NCBI RefSeq assembly: GCF_034180645.1
Contig: NZ_JAXFNY010000011.1
Location: 77,232-141,231, forward strand
Reading direction: 5' to 3'
Origin: Mobiluncus sp034180645
GTDB lineage: Bacteria > Actinomycetota > Actinomycetes > Actinomycetales > Actinomycetaceae
DNA: 64,000 bases
Below, in pieces: positions 36,525 through 45,993 of this stretch (positions are counted from its first letter, which is position 1; each line of letters opens with the position of its first letter). Under the pieces are notes generated by a model that searched no databases, was not told the DNA's origin, and saw only the letters and a program-made list of their open reading frames with translations. The translations under genes and the position numbers were made by a program.

Positions 36525-37205
36525 CTAGTCCAAAGAGGTTTTCCGAAACCACGGGGCTGACACCGGACGCAAAGAAACCGGGGATAATCCGGGCGAATCC
36601 AGCGCCAGCGCAGTAGCCAGTACCCCGACGACCGCGGAAGGATTGTGCATCTGTCCCGCAAAAATCGCCTCCACCGCCTGCCGCAACCCTACCCAACGCC
36701 GCGCCATAAATGCTTCTTCGGCTTCACGCTGAAAACTGCGCTCCGAGGCAGGAATCAGGGTTAAATCGCGAGCCAAGTACACTCGCAGAGCTTCGGAAGA
36801 CCCGCCCGGCGTGGTGAAATAATCCACCAGCACGTCCCAGCGAGTAGCTTTCAAGTCGGCTTCCTCCTCCAGCTCCCGCTGCGCCGCACGCAGCGGATTC
36901 TCTCCGGCAATGTCCAACAATCCCGCGGGAATCTCCCACAAGGTCGCGCCCACCGGGTGACGGTATTGGTTGATTAGCAGCACTTCCGGCTCCCCCGAAG
37001 CGCTGGCCTCACCTTCCCGCAGCGGAACGATGGCGACCGCCCCCGGATGCTTCACAAAATCTCGTGTTGCCACCCCATCGCCATAGCGAACCCGCTCAGT
37101 GAGCATGGAAAAAACTTTGCCCCTAAACACTTCCAGAGAATCCACCACGGGAAATTCAGTTCGTTCATCCTCCGGTGGTTCCAAGCACGGTGGGGTATCG
37201 CTCAT
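36525..37205 (-). CDS. NUDIX hydrolase, ADP-ribose pyrophosphatase type
   Basis: This 226-residue enzyme has a NUDIX box, AGENPLRAAQRELEEEADL (residues about 97-115), preceded by the WEIPAGLLD motif of ADP-ribose pyrophosphatases. The usual Gly of the EExG end is Ala here. The start overlaps the glycosyltransferase stop by 4 nt. A NUDIX gene also follows the recN-steA-steB block in Mycobacterium (Rv1700), so the linkage is conserved. It likely clears free ADP-ribose. Confidence 0.9.
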   Translation of the reverse strand: MSDTPPCLEPPEDERTEFPVVDSLEVFRGKVFSMLTERVRYGDGVATRDFVKHPGAVAIVPLREGEASASGEPEVLLINQYRHPVGATLWEIPAGLLDIAGENPLRAAQRELEEEADLKATRWDVLVDYFTTPGGSSEALRVYLARDLTLIPASERSFQREAEEAFMARRWVGLRQAVEAIFAGQMHNPSAVVGVLATALALDSPGLSPVSLRPVSAPWFRKTSLD

Positions 37206-38461
37206 TTTTGTTCTCCTGTTTGTGGTATCTGGCTACTCTTGGTTGTCCGCTGGTTTTGCCCCACCAGGGAGCGCCGGTAGAATCCCAGCCATTCGCTGGC
37301 GACCTGGCCAGTGGTCGGCCAGGTGGCGGCGCGATGCCGGGCAGACTCTTGTTTTTCGTACCAGATGCTGGGGTTGGCCAGTAGTTTCGTGATGGCTTGA
37401 GCTGTTGCCTCGGCATCGTCTGTATCCACCACGAGGCCGCCGATTCCGAGTTCCGGATCGTTGGACTGTCCCGCGGTTTGTTCCCCTCCGACCAGGTTTT
37501 CACCCTGTTGACTGTCCATCGCTACCCCTGCAGGCAGCAAGATGTCTCGCAATTTCCCGACCGGGGCAGCCACAATCGGCAGCCCCAAGCTCATGGCTTC
37601 TTGAGCAATGAAACCCCGCGATTCCCATTCGGAAGTAATGACCAATACACTCGCGGCTTGTAACCAGGCGTCCAGGGACTTGCGCCACCCCAGGAAAGAG
37701 ACCTGCGCATCGCTACCGTAGGAGCGCAGACCCGCTAGCAGTTGGGGGTCTCCATCCCCGATAACCACCCCGGTGGCTGGATAAGTCACCCGCTGCATAG
37801 CGCGAACAAACCGGTCAAAACGTTTCTCTTGCTCGATCGGACCAATCCCCAGCACCAGTTGGCCACGGTTGCGCAGCCGTTCCGCGGCCGCCAGCTTGGC
37901 CCAGTTGCCCACCCGCTCCTTACGATTGAGTATTCCGGTTTGCAAGAGTTTCTCTACCCTGGGGCTGACCAGGAAAGATACCGCCGAGTCGGTATCCGCC
38001 GATGATTGCCGGTCAATCTTTGCGGTCAGGCGAAGCGAAGAGCCCGAAATGAGCGAAGCCCGGTTATCCATCCACCGAAAGAGCAGCTGGCGCCAGAACG
38101 TGTCACGGCGTTCGTCGTTCAGTTCGTACAGCGATACTAAAAGCGGCGGAGTATTGGGGATAAACATGGTCAGTACCAGGGCATACAGTGCCGCTTTCAG
38201 CCCGTGAACGTGAATGACATCAGAGTTTTTTAGCACGTCTTGCGCCCGGCGCAACCGCCGCAGATTCGTACCCATCAGGAAAAGTCTGCGCGGTTTCACA
38301 ATCCACAGCGGCAAAACATTCTTGAGACGATACAGCTTGGCGCTGGTGGGTTCGGCAATAATCTGAACATCGTGGCCTTTCGCCGCCAAAGTGCTCGATA
38401 GCGATGCTACGAAAGTTCCCATCGAGTGTGAGGCTTCGCCCATCACCATGGTTATCTTCAC
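37202..38461 (-). CDS. GT4-family glycosyltransferase
   Basis: This 419-residue GT-B enzyme has the N-terminal loop MVMGEASHSMGTFVASL for the acceptor side. The nucleotide-sugar site is VLVITSEWESRGFIAQEAMSLGLPIVAAPVG, with the E-x7-E motif. Lack of a signal or membrane span suggests action at the inner membrane face. It overlaps murJ and the NUDIX gene by 4 nt each. The coupling to murJ suggests a lipid-linked envelope glycan, but donor and acceptor are unknown. Confidence 0.88.
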   Translation of the reverse strand: MKITMVMGEASHSMGTFVASLSSTLAAKGHDVQIIAEPTSAKLYRLKNVLPLWIVKPRRLFLMGTNLRRLRRAQDVLKNSDVIHVHGLKAALYALVLTMFIPNTPPLLVSLYELNDERRDTFWRQLLFRWMDNRASLISGSSLRLTAKIDRQSSADTDSAVSFLVSPRVEKLLQTGILNRKERVGNWAKLAAAERLRNRGQLVLGIGPIEQEKRFDRFVRAMQRVTYPATGVVIGDGDPQLLAGLRSYGSDAQVSFLGWRKSLDAWLQAASVLVITSEWESRGFIAQEAMSLGLPIVAAPVGKLRDILLPAGVAMDSQQGENLVGGEQTAGQSNDPELGIGGLVVDTDDAEATAQAITKLLANPSIWYEKQESARHRAATWPTTGQVASEWLGFYRRSLVGQNQRTTKSSQIPQTGEQK

Positions 38462-40185
38462 GATTCGCCCTCCTCCAAACGTTCTGTTTCAGGTTCTGCC
38501 GGGAGAGGATTCTGCGAGGGTGGGTTTTTCCCAAAGTTCTCAGTTGTTTCAACAGTTTCGGGAGCGTGGCGGGCCGCGCGGGTTTGTTTCCAAAAGGGCG
38601 TAGCGATGATTTTCAATCCCGGCAAGGCACAGGCTACCGTCACCAGACCGGCCCCGAGAGTTGCCCACAGTACCCCCAGAGGCAGGTCTAGGGCAGTGAC
38701 TCCCGCATACGCTAGGCGTCCCAAGACTCCGCCCAAGACAGCTCCCGGAACGGCAATCAACAGGGCTTTCAACACCTGAAGCGGGGAGCCAACTTGGAGA
38801 CGACCCCACACAATCAGCAGGTAGGCTCCGGCCGCGCTCATGCCTAAAGCGTTGCCGACACCCAGAGCAATGAGCGTGGCGACGCCGTTACCGCGCGAAG
38901 GCGCCAAGACGAGAATCAGCAGCCACCCGCTCACGGCGGCAATCCCCCAACCCAGCAGCGCTGCGAAAAAAGAATGCCGTGCCCGGTTGACGGCGATAAA
39001 CACTCGTGACAGGTGATAGAGCAGAGCGTAGCCCACCAGGGCGGGAGCCATCGCCACGACCGCCATTTCCAGTCCCGGAATGGGACGGTTCCACGCAAAA
39101 ATGGCTGCCATACCGGGCGCCACCGCAATCAGACCAGCGACTCCCAACAGAGACAGACCGGCAATCAACGCGGTGGAACTGGTGGCCAACTCCCCCGCTT
39201 TTGCCGTCTGCCCGGCCGCAAAATGCCTGGTCATCAGGGGAAACACGACTGTCGCCACCGGGAAGGTGAACAGTGCATAGGGCAGTAGGTAGATAGCTTG
39301 GGAATACTGAAAAACGTTGATAGTGCCTTCCACCCCACCCCACCGGGTCAGGAACAGCGTGGCGAGCATATAACCTTGGGCAGCCAGCAGCGCTCCGATA
39401 CCGTAGGCTCCCAAAGCGAGGGCCTGACGGAATTGCTCCCGCGGCATTTTCCACACGAACTTGAGGCGCACCCCCACGTTCCAGACGGGAATAAAAAGCG
39501 GAACGCTCAGCACCAGCACCCCCGCGGTAGTTCCCCACGCCAGGGCGGCGATAGCGGTGTATTCGGTCGGGTTGGAGCCACTGAGAGCGCCGTAGGCAGC
39601 ATAAGCGACGATGGTGACGATGGAGGAAAACGCCGGCATCAGGGCAGGCCACGCAAAGCGATGGTGGGCTTGCAGGATTCCCCCCAGCACCACGGCTATT
39701 CCGTAGAGCGGAATCTGCAGAGCAAAAACTCGCAGGAAATACGCGGTCAGCGCATTTTGGGTAGCGATGTCGGAGCCCACTGAAACGGGTAGCACCGCGG
39801 AGATGGGTTCGGCGGCCACAAAAACCAGCAAACCCAGTGGAACCAGCAGGGTCAATGTCCAGGTAAATAGCGCTGAGGCGAGACGGTTCACTTCGTCTTT
39901 CAGTGAGCCAGCAATGGCTTGAGCCAACAGGGGGATGGTGATGGAAGCCAAAGCGCCCCCGACCACGACTTCAAAAATCACGTTGGGGATTTGGTTCGCC
40001 GAAGCGTAAGCGTTGCCGACTGTACCCGCTCCGACCCAAGTGGCTTGGGCCAGCCATCGGCCGAAACCGAAAATTCTGGAGATGAGCGTCATCACCGCTA
40101 CGGTCCCGGCCGCCCCCGCTAAGGCCGCCACCGGGTTCGTGACAATTTGCTCACGCTTGCTCAAATCGACCAACGCACCTTTCAA
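38458..40185 (-). CDS. murJ: MurJ/MviN-type lipid II flippase homologue
   Basis: This 575-residue MOP-superfamily protein has about 14 transmembrane helices. The N-terminal segment TLISRIFGFGRWLAQATWVG, with conserved Arg, and NQIPNVIFEVVVGGALASITIPL match MurJ. It would move lipid-linked wall precursors to the outer leaflet. The C-terminal tail after residue 540 is acidic and polar. The start is uncertain: TTG 40185 opens the frame, and a later TTG with AAAGG upstream is possible. It may be one of two MurJ-like proteins, as in other actinobacteria. Confidence 0.9.
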   Translation of the reverse strand: MKGALVDLSKREQIVTNPVAALAGAAGTVAVMTLISRIFGFGRWLAQATWVGAGTVGNAYASANQIPNVIFEVVVGGALASITIPLLAQAIAGSLKDEVNRLASALFTWTLTLLVPLGLLVFVAAEPISAVLPVSVGSDIATQNALTAYFLRVFALQIPLYGIAVVLGGILQAHHRFAWPALMPAFSSIVTIVAYAAYGALSGSNPTEYTAIAALAWGTTAGVLVLSVPLFIPVWNVGVRLKFVWKMPREQFRQALALGAYGIGALLAAQGYMLATLFLTRWGGVEGTINVFQYSQAIYLLPYALFTFPVATVVFPLMTRHFAAGQTAKAGELATSSTALIAGLSLLGVAGLIAVAPGMAAIFAWNRPIPGLEMAVVAMAPALVGYALLYHLSRVFIAVNRARHSFFAALLGWGIAAVSGWLLILVLAPSRGNGVATLIALGVGNALGMSAAGAYLLIVWGRLQVGSPLQVLKALLIAVPGAVLGGVLGRLAYAGVTALDLPLGVLWATLGAGLVTVACALPGLKIIATPFWKQTRAARHAPETVETTENFGKNPPSQNPLPAEPETERLEEGES

Positions 40186-40220
40186 GCTGTTTTACGTAAC
40201 GCGCCGTTTCTGCGCGGCCG

Positions 40221-40970
40221 CTATGCGGGCAGACGCCCCCAGTCGTCCCCGGCTTTCAATACCGGGTGGCTGTCGATGACTTTCGAGAAACTGATTTTTT
40301 CACTAGCCAGGGTTAGGGCGGCGATTACAGCCAAGGTCATAAGGTTGGTGCGGGTCGTTCTTCCTTGCGACCAGGTGGCTCCCAAGACCGCTCCCAGCGC
40401 ATTGGCGCCCGTGTCGCCCAGCATGGTGACTTCGCGGAGGTCTAAGGGCAAGGCCGCGGCGATAACGGCACAGTTCGTTGCCGCCATCCGCAGACGCGCG
40501 CAGTAGCATCCGCTGCGAGCGGGCCAGAATCCAGCCGCGCCCCCCAACAGCGCCACTTTGAGGGCTCGCCCCGGTCTGAGATCCAGCAGATTGACCAGGT
40601 TCGCGCTCCCGGCAATGACTCCGGCCTGAATCATCCAGCCCCAAATATCGCGGCGGGGTCGAGCTGCCACAGCTCCCGTAGCCATCAGGGCCAGCATTTT
40701 AACCAGGCCGGGGCTTAACCGGCCCTCTTTCAAAGCCCCAATATGACCGTGCAAACCTTTCGTGGATTTATTGGTGGTGTCACTGTCTGACATGTCGTCA
40801 AAGAACCCTGCTGCACCACTGCCAGCTGCGGCCACGGCGACCCGCAGCGCCGCACAATTACCCTGTCCCGAAATAATCTGAGCCACCGGCAACAGGATGC
40901 CAACCGCTGTCCCACCCCACAGGCTCACTTTCCGGCCGTGAAAATTCGTGCGTTGGAAGTTAATCTGCAT
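40221..40970 (-). CDS. Short MraY/WecA-like membrane protein
   Basis: This 249-residue polytopic protein keeps parts of the polyprenyl-phosphate sugar-phosphate transferase motifs. There is an Asp pair in GFFDDMSD (Asp58-59), then NLVNLLDLRPGRALK (Asn127 to Asp130), then MLGDTGANALG (185-188). MraY proteins are about 360 residues with ten helices. This one lacks the N-terminal third and the HHH motif, so catalysis is doubtful. GGAAGGCGAG precedes ATG 40970. Between steB and murJ, a role in wall-precursor handling is likely but unproven. Confidence 0.75.
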   Translation of the reverse strand: MQINFQRTNFHGRKVSLWGGTAVGILLPVAQIISGQGNCAALRVAVAAAGSGAAGFFDDMSDSDTTNKSTKGLHGHIGALKEGRLSPGLVKMLALMATGAVAARPRRDIWGWMIQAGVIAGSANLVNLLDLRPGRALKVALLGGAAGFWPARSGCYCARLRMAATNCAVIAAALPLDLREVTMLGDTGANALGAVLGATWSQGRTTRTNLMTLAVIAALTLASEKISFSKVIDSHPVLKAGDDWGRLPA

Positions 40971-41012
40971 AACTCGCCTTCCGGTTTAGTTCCTGGACTG
41001 CTTGACCTGTGC

Positions 41013-41981
41013 TCACTGCGGTGCTGGTGCGGCGGGCGCCTCAGCCGGGGCAGGTGGAGCGGGAACTTCCGTAAAGGGCGGCACCAACGCGGAGGCATTC
41101 TGTTCGCTCCCCCAGGCTCCAACGGTGCCATTCATGCGGGCCACCAAAGCAAAAGGCAGGGAAAGGAGCGAAGTTTTCGTACCGATGCTATCCACCGTGG
41201 GAACGGGGTTTCCACCCGACCGCACCTTGGTCAACAGGTCATTCTCGCCCTGCGCCGAACCGTAAAGAACCACTCCCGAGGCAAACGTGTTGAGAGTCTG
41301 AGCGAACTCTATGAGGTTCTTAGTCCGTTTTTCCAAGGCCTTCAGCTGTTTCTCGTTCTGTGGCTCCAGCGGTCCGGGACCCACGATAATCGCGGCGCGA
41401 GCCGGCTGGGATGCCGGATTAGCGACTTGGATGAGGGGGGTTTCTTCCACCGTCAGGATTCCCGAAAGCGAATCGTTTTGGCCGTTGAAAATCAACTGAC
41501 CGATAGCGGCGGCCAGGGTGGATTCCGGGGTGGTGGCGCGGGTGGTATCGCTCAGATACTGCCTAATTTGACCGGAAAGCGCCTCCCGGTAAGCCTGTTT
41601 TGCGGGGGCGAAAAAGTTTTCTTGCAGGTTAATCTGAGCGTTAATAGCGCCACCCGCCGCGGTGACAATTTCGCTCACGGCTTTCACATCTTCGGCTTCA
41701 GCGTCGGGCAACACCACCAGGGCGACCTCCGTGCCTTGCAGGAATCCGTTGAATATCCGCGGCGCGAACTGTTCTACCGTCTGGTCTTGCACATTGATTT
41801 GAGACTGAGCCTGGGTCAGTTGCTCATTGAGTTGGTTGCGATCTTCACGGAGCTTGTCGACCTGGCCAGTCAAAGTATCCCCGATGGGATCAGCCAGCGG
41901 CCCGGCGCCGAGGATAATCCCCACCGCGAGAGCCAAGAAAACCGCCACCAGGGAAACCAGGTGATACCGAAAATCAATCAT
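41013..41981 (-). CDS. steB: SteB/MctB-family membrane protein
   Basis: This 322-residue protein begins MIDFRYHLVSLVAVFLALAV, the family hallmark, with one N-terminal transmembrane helix. A coiled coil (residues about 38-70) and an extracytoplasmic domain follow, and the end is Pro/Ala-rich. The Mycobacterium homologue Rv1698 was described as copper transport protein MctB. In Corynebacterium the steAB pair controls wall-hydrolase activation at division. The neighbour steA supports the second role here. Confidence 0.9.
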   Translation of the reverse strand: MIDFRYHLVSLVAVFLALAVGIILGAGPLADPIGDTLTGQVDKLREDRNQLNEQLTQAQSQINVQDQTVEQFAPRIFNGFLQGTEVALVVLPDAEAEDVKAVSEIVTAAGGAINAQINLQENFFAPAKQAYREALSGQIRQYLSDTTRATTPESTLAAAIGQLIFNGQNDSLSGILTVEETPLIQVANPASQPARAAIIVGPGPLEPQNEKQLKALEKRTKNLIEFAQTLNTFASGVVLYGSAQGENDLLTKVRSGGNPVPTVDSIGTKTSLLSLPFALVARMNGTVGAWGSEQNASALVPPFTEVPAPPAPAEAPAAPAPQ

Positions 41982-42017
41982 AAGTTTTCTTCCAATCTAA
42001 CTTTCACAAATTCGCCT

Positions 42018-43196
42018 TTAACCAATCAAGCCCCTCAGACCATGCCACCAGGCATCCATATTCGCAGCTACCAACCCTATGAAGGTCTGCCCGCCGGTAG
42101 TTGAACCCAGTGCCGCCAGCATTGCCAGCAAACCGGACACAACCAATAAGCCCATCTGCCAGTTCGTAATCCGGGGACGGTAAAGTTTGGAAACGCCCTT
42201 GGCATCGATGAGTTTGCTGCCGACTTTCAGGCGAGTCAAGAACGTTGAGGACATTCCGGCACGCCCTTTATCCAAAAATTCCACCAGGGTAGCGTGCGTC
42301 CCCAAGGCGACGATGAGTTCCGCACCTTTCTCATCAGCTAACAGCATGGTGATGTCCTCGGACGTGCCCGCCGCAGGGAATACCACATGGTCCACCCCGA
42401 GTTCCTGCACCCTGGACAAGCCGGGAGCTTTCCCATTGGGATAGGCATGTACCACGATTTCGGCCCCGCAAGTCAATGCCTTATCGGTCACGGAGTCCAT
42501 ATCACCCACCACCAGGTCGGGCTTCAAACCGTTCTCTAGCAGCGCATCCGCTCCGCCGTCCACCCCAATCAGGATGGGACGATACTCGCGAATGTAAGGC
42601 TTGAGCATCAGCAGGTCTTCTTTGTAGTTGTAACCGCGCACCACCATCAAAACCTGGCGTCCGGAAAAGTTCGTCCGCAAATCAGGCACACCCACAGAAT
42701 CAAGAATCAAATCCCGTTCTTTTTTCAGGTATTCCATAGTGTTGGCGGTGAAAGCCTCAATCTGGACTCCCAGAGAAGCCTTCGCCGCCTCCATATTGGC
42801 GGCGTTCGTTTCTTCGGTTTGCCGCACACCTTCCGCAACGAGTTTACCGCCACAAAATACCTGGTTGTCCCGGATTTCGACCCGTTGGCCTTCCTTCAGG
42901 CTCATAATGTCGGAACCCAAATCGTCAATGAGGGGAATCCCCGCCTCGATGAGGACTTTTGGTCCTTGATTGGGGTAACGTCCAGAGGTGGACTTTTCCG
43001 CGTTCAGTACTGCGGCAGGTTCTATTGCTTTCAGCGACTCCGCCGCGACCCAGTCCAAATCCTGGTGTGAGATAACGGCGACTTCCCCGGCACCCAGACG
43101 TTTTGTCAGGTTTTTGGTACGCGTATCGATGCGCACCAGACCGCCCAGGCTGGCTCCTGTCTTTTGATTACGTTTTCGGCGAAACACTGCCATCAT
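42018..43196 (-). CDS. steA: SteA-family protein (thiamine-pyrophosphokinase-like fold)
   Basis: This 392-residue protein corresponds to Rv1697. The central region shows a Rossmann-like TPK fold with RPILIGVDGGADALLENGLKPDLVVGDMDSV. A transmembrane helix lies near the C-terminus (LLVVSGLLAMLAALGS). It is coupled to steB downstream and recN upstream (4-nt overlap). In Corynebacterium, SteA and SteB act together in daughter-cell separation. Thiamine pyrophosphokinase activity is not expected. Confidence 0.9.
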   Translation of the reverse strand: MMAVFRRKRNQKTGASLGGLVRIDTRTKNLTKRLGAGEVAVISHQDLDWVAAESLKAIEPAAVLNAEKSTSGRYPNQGPKVLIEAGIPLIDDLGSDIMSLKEGQRVEIRDNQVFCGGKLVAEGVRQTEETNAANMEAAKASLGVQIEAFTANTMEYLKKERDLILDSVGVPDLRTNFSGRQVLMVVRGYNYKEDLLMLKPYIREYRPILIGVDGGADALLENGLKPDLVVGDMDSVTDKALTCGAEIVVHAYPNGKAPGLSRVQELGVDHVVFPAAGTSEDITMLLADEKGAELIVALGTHATLVEFLDKGRAGMSSTFLTRLKVGSKLIDAKGVSKLYRPRITNWQMGLLVVSGLLAMLAALGSTTGGQTFIGLVAANMDAWWHGLRGLIG

Positions 43197-44914
43197 GACT
43201 CCGATTGTCCCATACGAGCCAGTTCGATTAACTCATCGGCGTGCGCAAGCGCCGTTTTTGTGAGCTTCGTCCCGGAAATCATCCGCGCCAGCTCCTCACG
43301 CCGTGATTCCTGATCCAAAACTGTGATCCGGCTCTGCCCGCCGCTCTTAGTGATCTGTACCTGGCAGTCTCCAAATGCCGCTACCTGCGCCAGGTGGGTT
43401 ACCACAATGACCTGGTAGTCCTGAGCCAGACGCGACAGCCGCCGCCCAACCTCGATGCCAGCTTGCCCGCCAATCCCCGCATCAACTTCGTCGAACACGA
43501 AAGTGCCGCGGGCCTCGGTGCTTTGTGAGTTCTGGAGGGTTTGGCCGGTTTGGGATAACCGGGAGCCCCTGCCCGCCAGGGTTACTTCCAGAGCCAGCAT
43601 GATACGGGAAAGCTCCCCTCCGGAGGCCGCGCTGGATAAGGCCAACACGGGGGCTTTCGGATGGGGGCGCAGCATGAACTCAATGCGGTCGGCTCCGTGG
43701 GCACCCGGCTCCCCCTGACGAACTTCCACGGTGACCCGCGTGTCCTTCATATCCAAATCCACCAGTTCCGCATTAATCGCCTTGCTGAGCGCACGCGCTG
43801 TCTTTTCGCGAGCCTCATGCAGTTTTGCCCCCGCCTGTTCTACGGCCTGAGCCGCGGATTCCATCTCAAGGCGCAGTTGCTCTAAATGCTCTGTACCGCC
43901 CTGCAAACCCTGCAACTCCGTAGCGGTATCTCGCCAGGCCGTGCCCAAGCGTTCCGGTTCCACCCCCAAGCGCAAACTCAAATCGGTAAATGCGGCCCGT
44001 CGGCTTAACGCCTCTTGGAGCGCCTCTGGGTCAGCGTTCAAATCTTGCAGATAAACCCCCAGTTCGCGGGCCGCATCATCGAGAGCATAACCGGCCCCGC
44101 TCACGCTTTGCGCGACCTCTTGCAAGCTCGGGTCCTCTTCCGTCGCCCGCTGTAGAGACCGGGTGGCCACGGCGACCAAATCGGTGGCTGCCGGGGTGGA
44201 ATCCGCTTCAATAGCACCCAGCGCCGCCGCGACGTTTTCACGCAAACTTTCCACGTTAGAAAGTTTCGCGACGCTGGCACTAAGTTCCGTGAATTCGCCG
44301 TCCTCAGGCCTCAGACTGTCGAACTCTTCACAAAATCGTTCCAGCACTTCGCGGCGGTGTTCGCGCTTTTCAGCGCTGGTTTCCCACTCGGTAAAAGCCT
44401 TTTGGGCGAGGCTCAAAACCTCCCAATCCTGAAGGTATTGTTCCAAAGCCCGCTGATGGGCGGCATCTCCATAAGCGTCCAAAGCATCTCGCTGGGCTCG
44501 CTCGGTGCGAAGCCGGCTCTGCGCGGCTTGACCATGAACCGACACCAAGCTAGCACCAAACTCCCCCAAAATAGCGGCAGGAACCGTGCGTCCTCCCAGG
44601 TGAGCCTTGGAACGTGAAGCTAGGGGCACCACTCTTGACACCTCGGCGACGCCGTCCTCGACCACCCCGCCGGCTTCTTCCACGACCGCCCCAGCTACGT
44701 CATCGACCAGGAAACTGCCTTCCACCACGGCTTTTTGGGCCCCGTGGGAAACCAGCGCAGGCTCGACTTTTGCCCCCAGCAACCAGTCCAGCGAGGTCAG
44801 CAGCATGGTCTTGCCGGCCCCGGTCTCGCCGGTAATGACGGTAAACCCCGGACCAAACTCCAAGGCAACGGAGCTAATCGTCCCCAAATTCTCAATCCGC
44901 AGCGATTCCAGCAT
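43193..44914 (-). CDS. recN: DNA repair protein RecN
   Basis: This 573-residue SMC-like ATPase for double-strand break repair has Walker A GETGAGKTM near the N-terminus, a central coiled coil, signature SGGELSRIMLALEV and Walker B TFVFDEVDAGIGG. I take ATG 44914, which overlaps the nadK stop (TAATG) and gives MLESLRIENLG, the usual RecN beginning. The frame also opens 5 codons earlier at 44929. Confidence 0.96.
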   Translation of the reverse strand: MLESLRIENLGTISSVALEFGPGFTVITGETGAGKTMLLTSLDWLLGAKVEPALVSHGAQKAVVEGSFLVDDVAGAVVEEAGGVVEDGVAEVSRVVPLASRSKAHLGGRTVPAAILGEFGASLVSVHGQAAQSRLRTERAQRDALDAYGDAAHQRALEQYLQDWEVLSLAQKAFTEWETSAEKREHRREVLERFCEEFDSLRPEDGEFTELSASVAKLSNVESLRENVAAALGAIEADSTPAATDLVAVATRSLQRATEEDPSLQEVAQSVSGAGYALDDAARELGVYLQDLNADPEALQEALSRRAAFTDLSLRLGVEPERLGTAWRDTATELQGLQGGTEHLEQLRLEMESAAQAVEQAGAKLHEAREKTARALSKAINAELVDLDMKDTRVTVEVRQGEPGAHGADRIEFMLRPHPKAPVLALSSAASGGELSRIMLALEVTLAGRGSRLSQTGQTLQNSQSTEARGTFVFDEVDAGIGGQAGIEVGRRLSRLAQDYQVIVVTHLAQVAAFGDCQVQITKSGGQSRITVLDQESRREELARMISGTKLTKTALAHADELIELARMGQSES

Positions 44915-45747
44915 TAGCGACCTCGCCACCCTCCCACGGGCAAACCAAACTTTTTCACCAACCGAGCCGAGAACGGCAGGGATACTAACCGCGCCAGCTG
45001 CATATCGGTAGCGGACTTGGTGACCCGAATGGAGGAACCCAATGGCGCGGGCAAAATACGTCTCCCATCAGCCCAGACTTCGCAGTCTTGCACCTGTTGA
45101 GGAAGAACTTGAATCTCTAGCACCGATGACGGCCCCAGCACCAGGGAACGGGTAAACAAACCGTGGGCGGCCAGCGGGGACAGCACCAAGGCTTGCACAT
45201 CAGGCCACACCACGGGTCCGCCAACCGAAAAGTTATAGGCGGTAGATCCGGTGGGAGTCGACACAATCAAACCGTCCGCGCCGTACTCGGAAACCGCTTC
45301 CCCATCGACACCAAAAGCCAAAAGTGCGGGGTGGCCTTTATCGGTGCTCAACACTGCGATGTCATTGGCGGCCCATTCTGATTGCACCGAACCGTCAGGG
45401 TGACGCACTTCCACGTCAATACACATTCGGCGTTCTACCTGGTAGTCGCCGCGCACCACCCGCTCGCAAAGTTCATCAAGTTCTTCTTCCTCTGCTTCGG
45501 CGAGGAACCCGACGTGCCCCAAATTCACCCCGATGACCGGAACACCTTGACGATGGGCGATATTAGCGGCCTCCAAAATGGTTCCGTCCCCACCCAAAAC
45601 AATGATGAGGTCGATTGGTTCCGAACTCGTACGGTCCACCACGGTGATTCCGGCATTTTCCAGGTATCCGCGGACACTGGCCGCCGCCACAATAGCGGGC
45701 TGGCGGTAATGGTGGTGAAACACCATAATGGTTCGTTTTTTATTCAC
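44914..45747 (-). CDS. nadK: NAD kinase
   Basis: This 277-residue enzyme phosphorylates NAD to NADP. The catalytic GGDGTILEAA motif is followed by GVNLGHVGFLAE, then NDIAVLSTDKG and GADGLIVSTPTGSTAYNFSVGG. I chose GTG 45747 because AAAGG lies about 8 nt upstream and because it overlaps the end of the small upstream gene. The frame continues to 45966, but those residues lie in the small gene and show no similarity. Confidence 0.95.
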   Translation of the reverse strand: MNKKRTIMVFHHHYRQPAIVAAASVRGYLENAGITVVDRTSSEPIDLIIVLGGDGTILEAANIAHRQGVPVIGVNLGHVGFLAEAEEEELDELCERVVRGDYQVERRMCIDVEVRHPDGSVQSEWAANDIAVLSTDKGHPALLAFGVDGEAVSEYGADGLIVSTPTGSTAYNFSVGGPVVWPDVQALVLSPLAAHGLFTRSLVLGPSSVLEIQVLPQQVQDCEVWADGRRILPAPLGSSIRVTKSATDMQLARLVSLPFSARLVKKFGLPVGGWRGR

Positions 45748-45934
45748 CGGACTGGGCCTTTCGTGCATATTTCTGGACCAACTGCGGGCTGGGAGGTTGG
45801 TATTCACAAGTGGGCGCGGCCTCGCTGGCCCCGCAGCAATCCGCGTATCCCCCCATGTCTTGACACGCGTCATCCCAGTTTTGCGGCTGCTCCGGCGACT
45901 CGCCACCCGGCTTGTGCCGAACTTCCTGTTCCAT
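45740..45934 (-). CDS. Small Cys-containing protein between tlyA and nadK
   Basis: This 64-residue protein has four Cys clustered in the middle (DDACQDMGGYADCCG, then PTCEYQ) between charged, Pro/Gln-rich ends. The pattern suggests a metal site or a disulfide knot, but no family is recognised. AAGGGAAAG lies 6 nt before the ATG. The last codons overlap the nadK start by 8 nt, which argues that it is translated. Confidence 0.65.
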   Translation of the reverse strand: MEQEVRHKPGGESPEQPQNWDDACQDMGGYADCCGASEAAPTCEYQPPSPQLVQKYARKAQSGE

Positions 45935-45993
45935 AGCTTTCCCTTCTGTTTACTTAATTTTCTCACACCACCAGGCCATTAGAACCCAGACTT

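Noticed and set aside
40938..42104. Plus-strand open frame of 388 codons
   Set aside because: It covers steB on the other strand, shows no motif and has no ribosome-binding site.
45748..45966. 73-residue N-terminal extension of NAD kinase
   Set aside because: It overlaps the small Cys-containing gene and has no similarity to NAD kinases. GTG 45747 has a fitting site.
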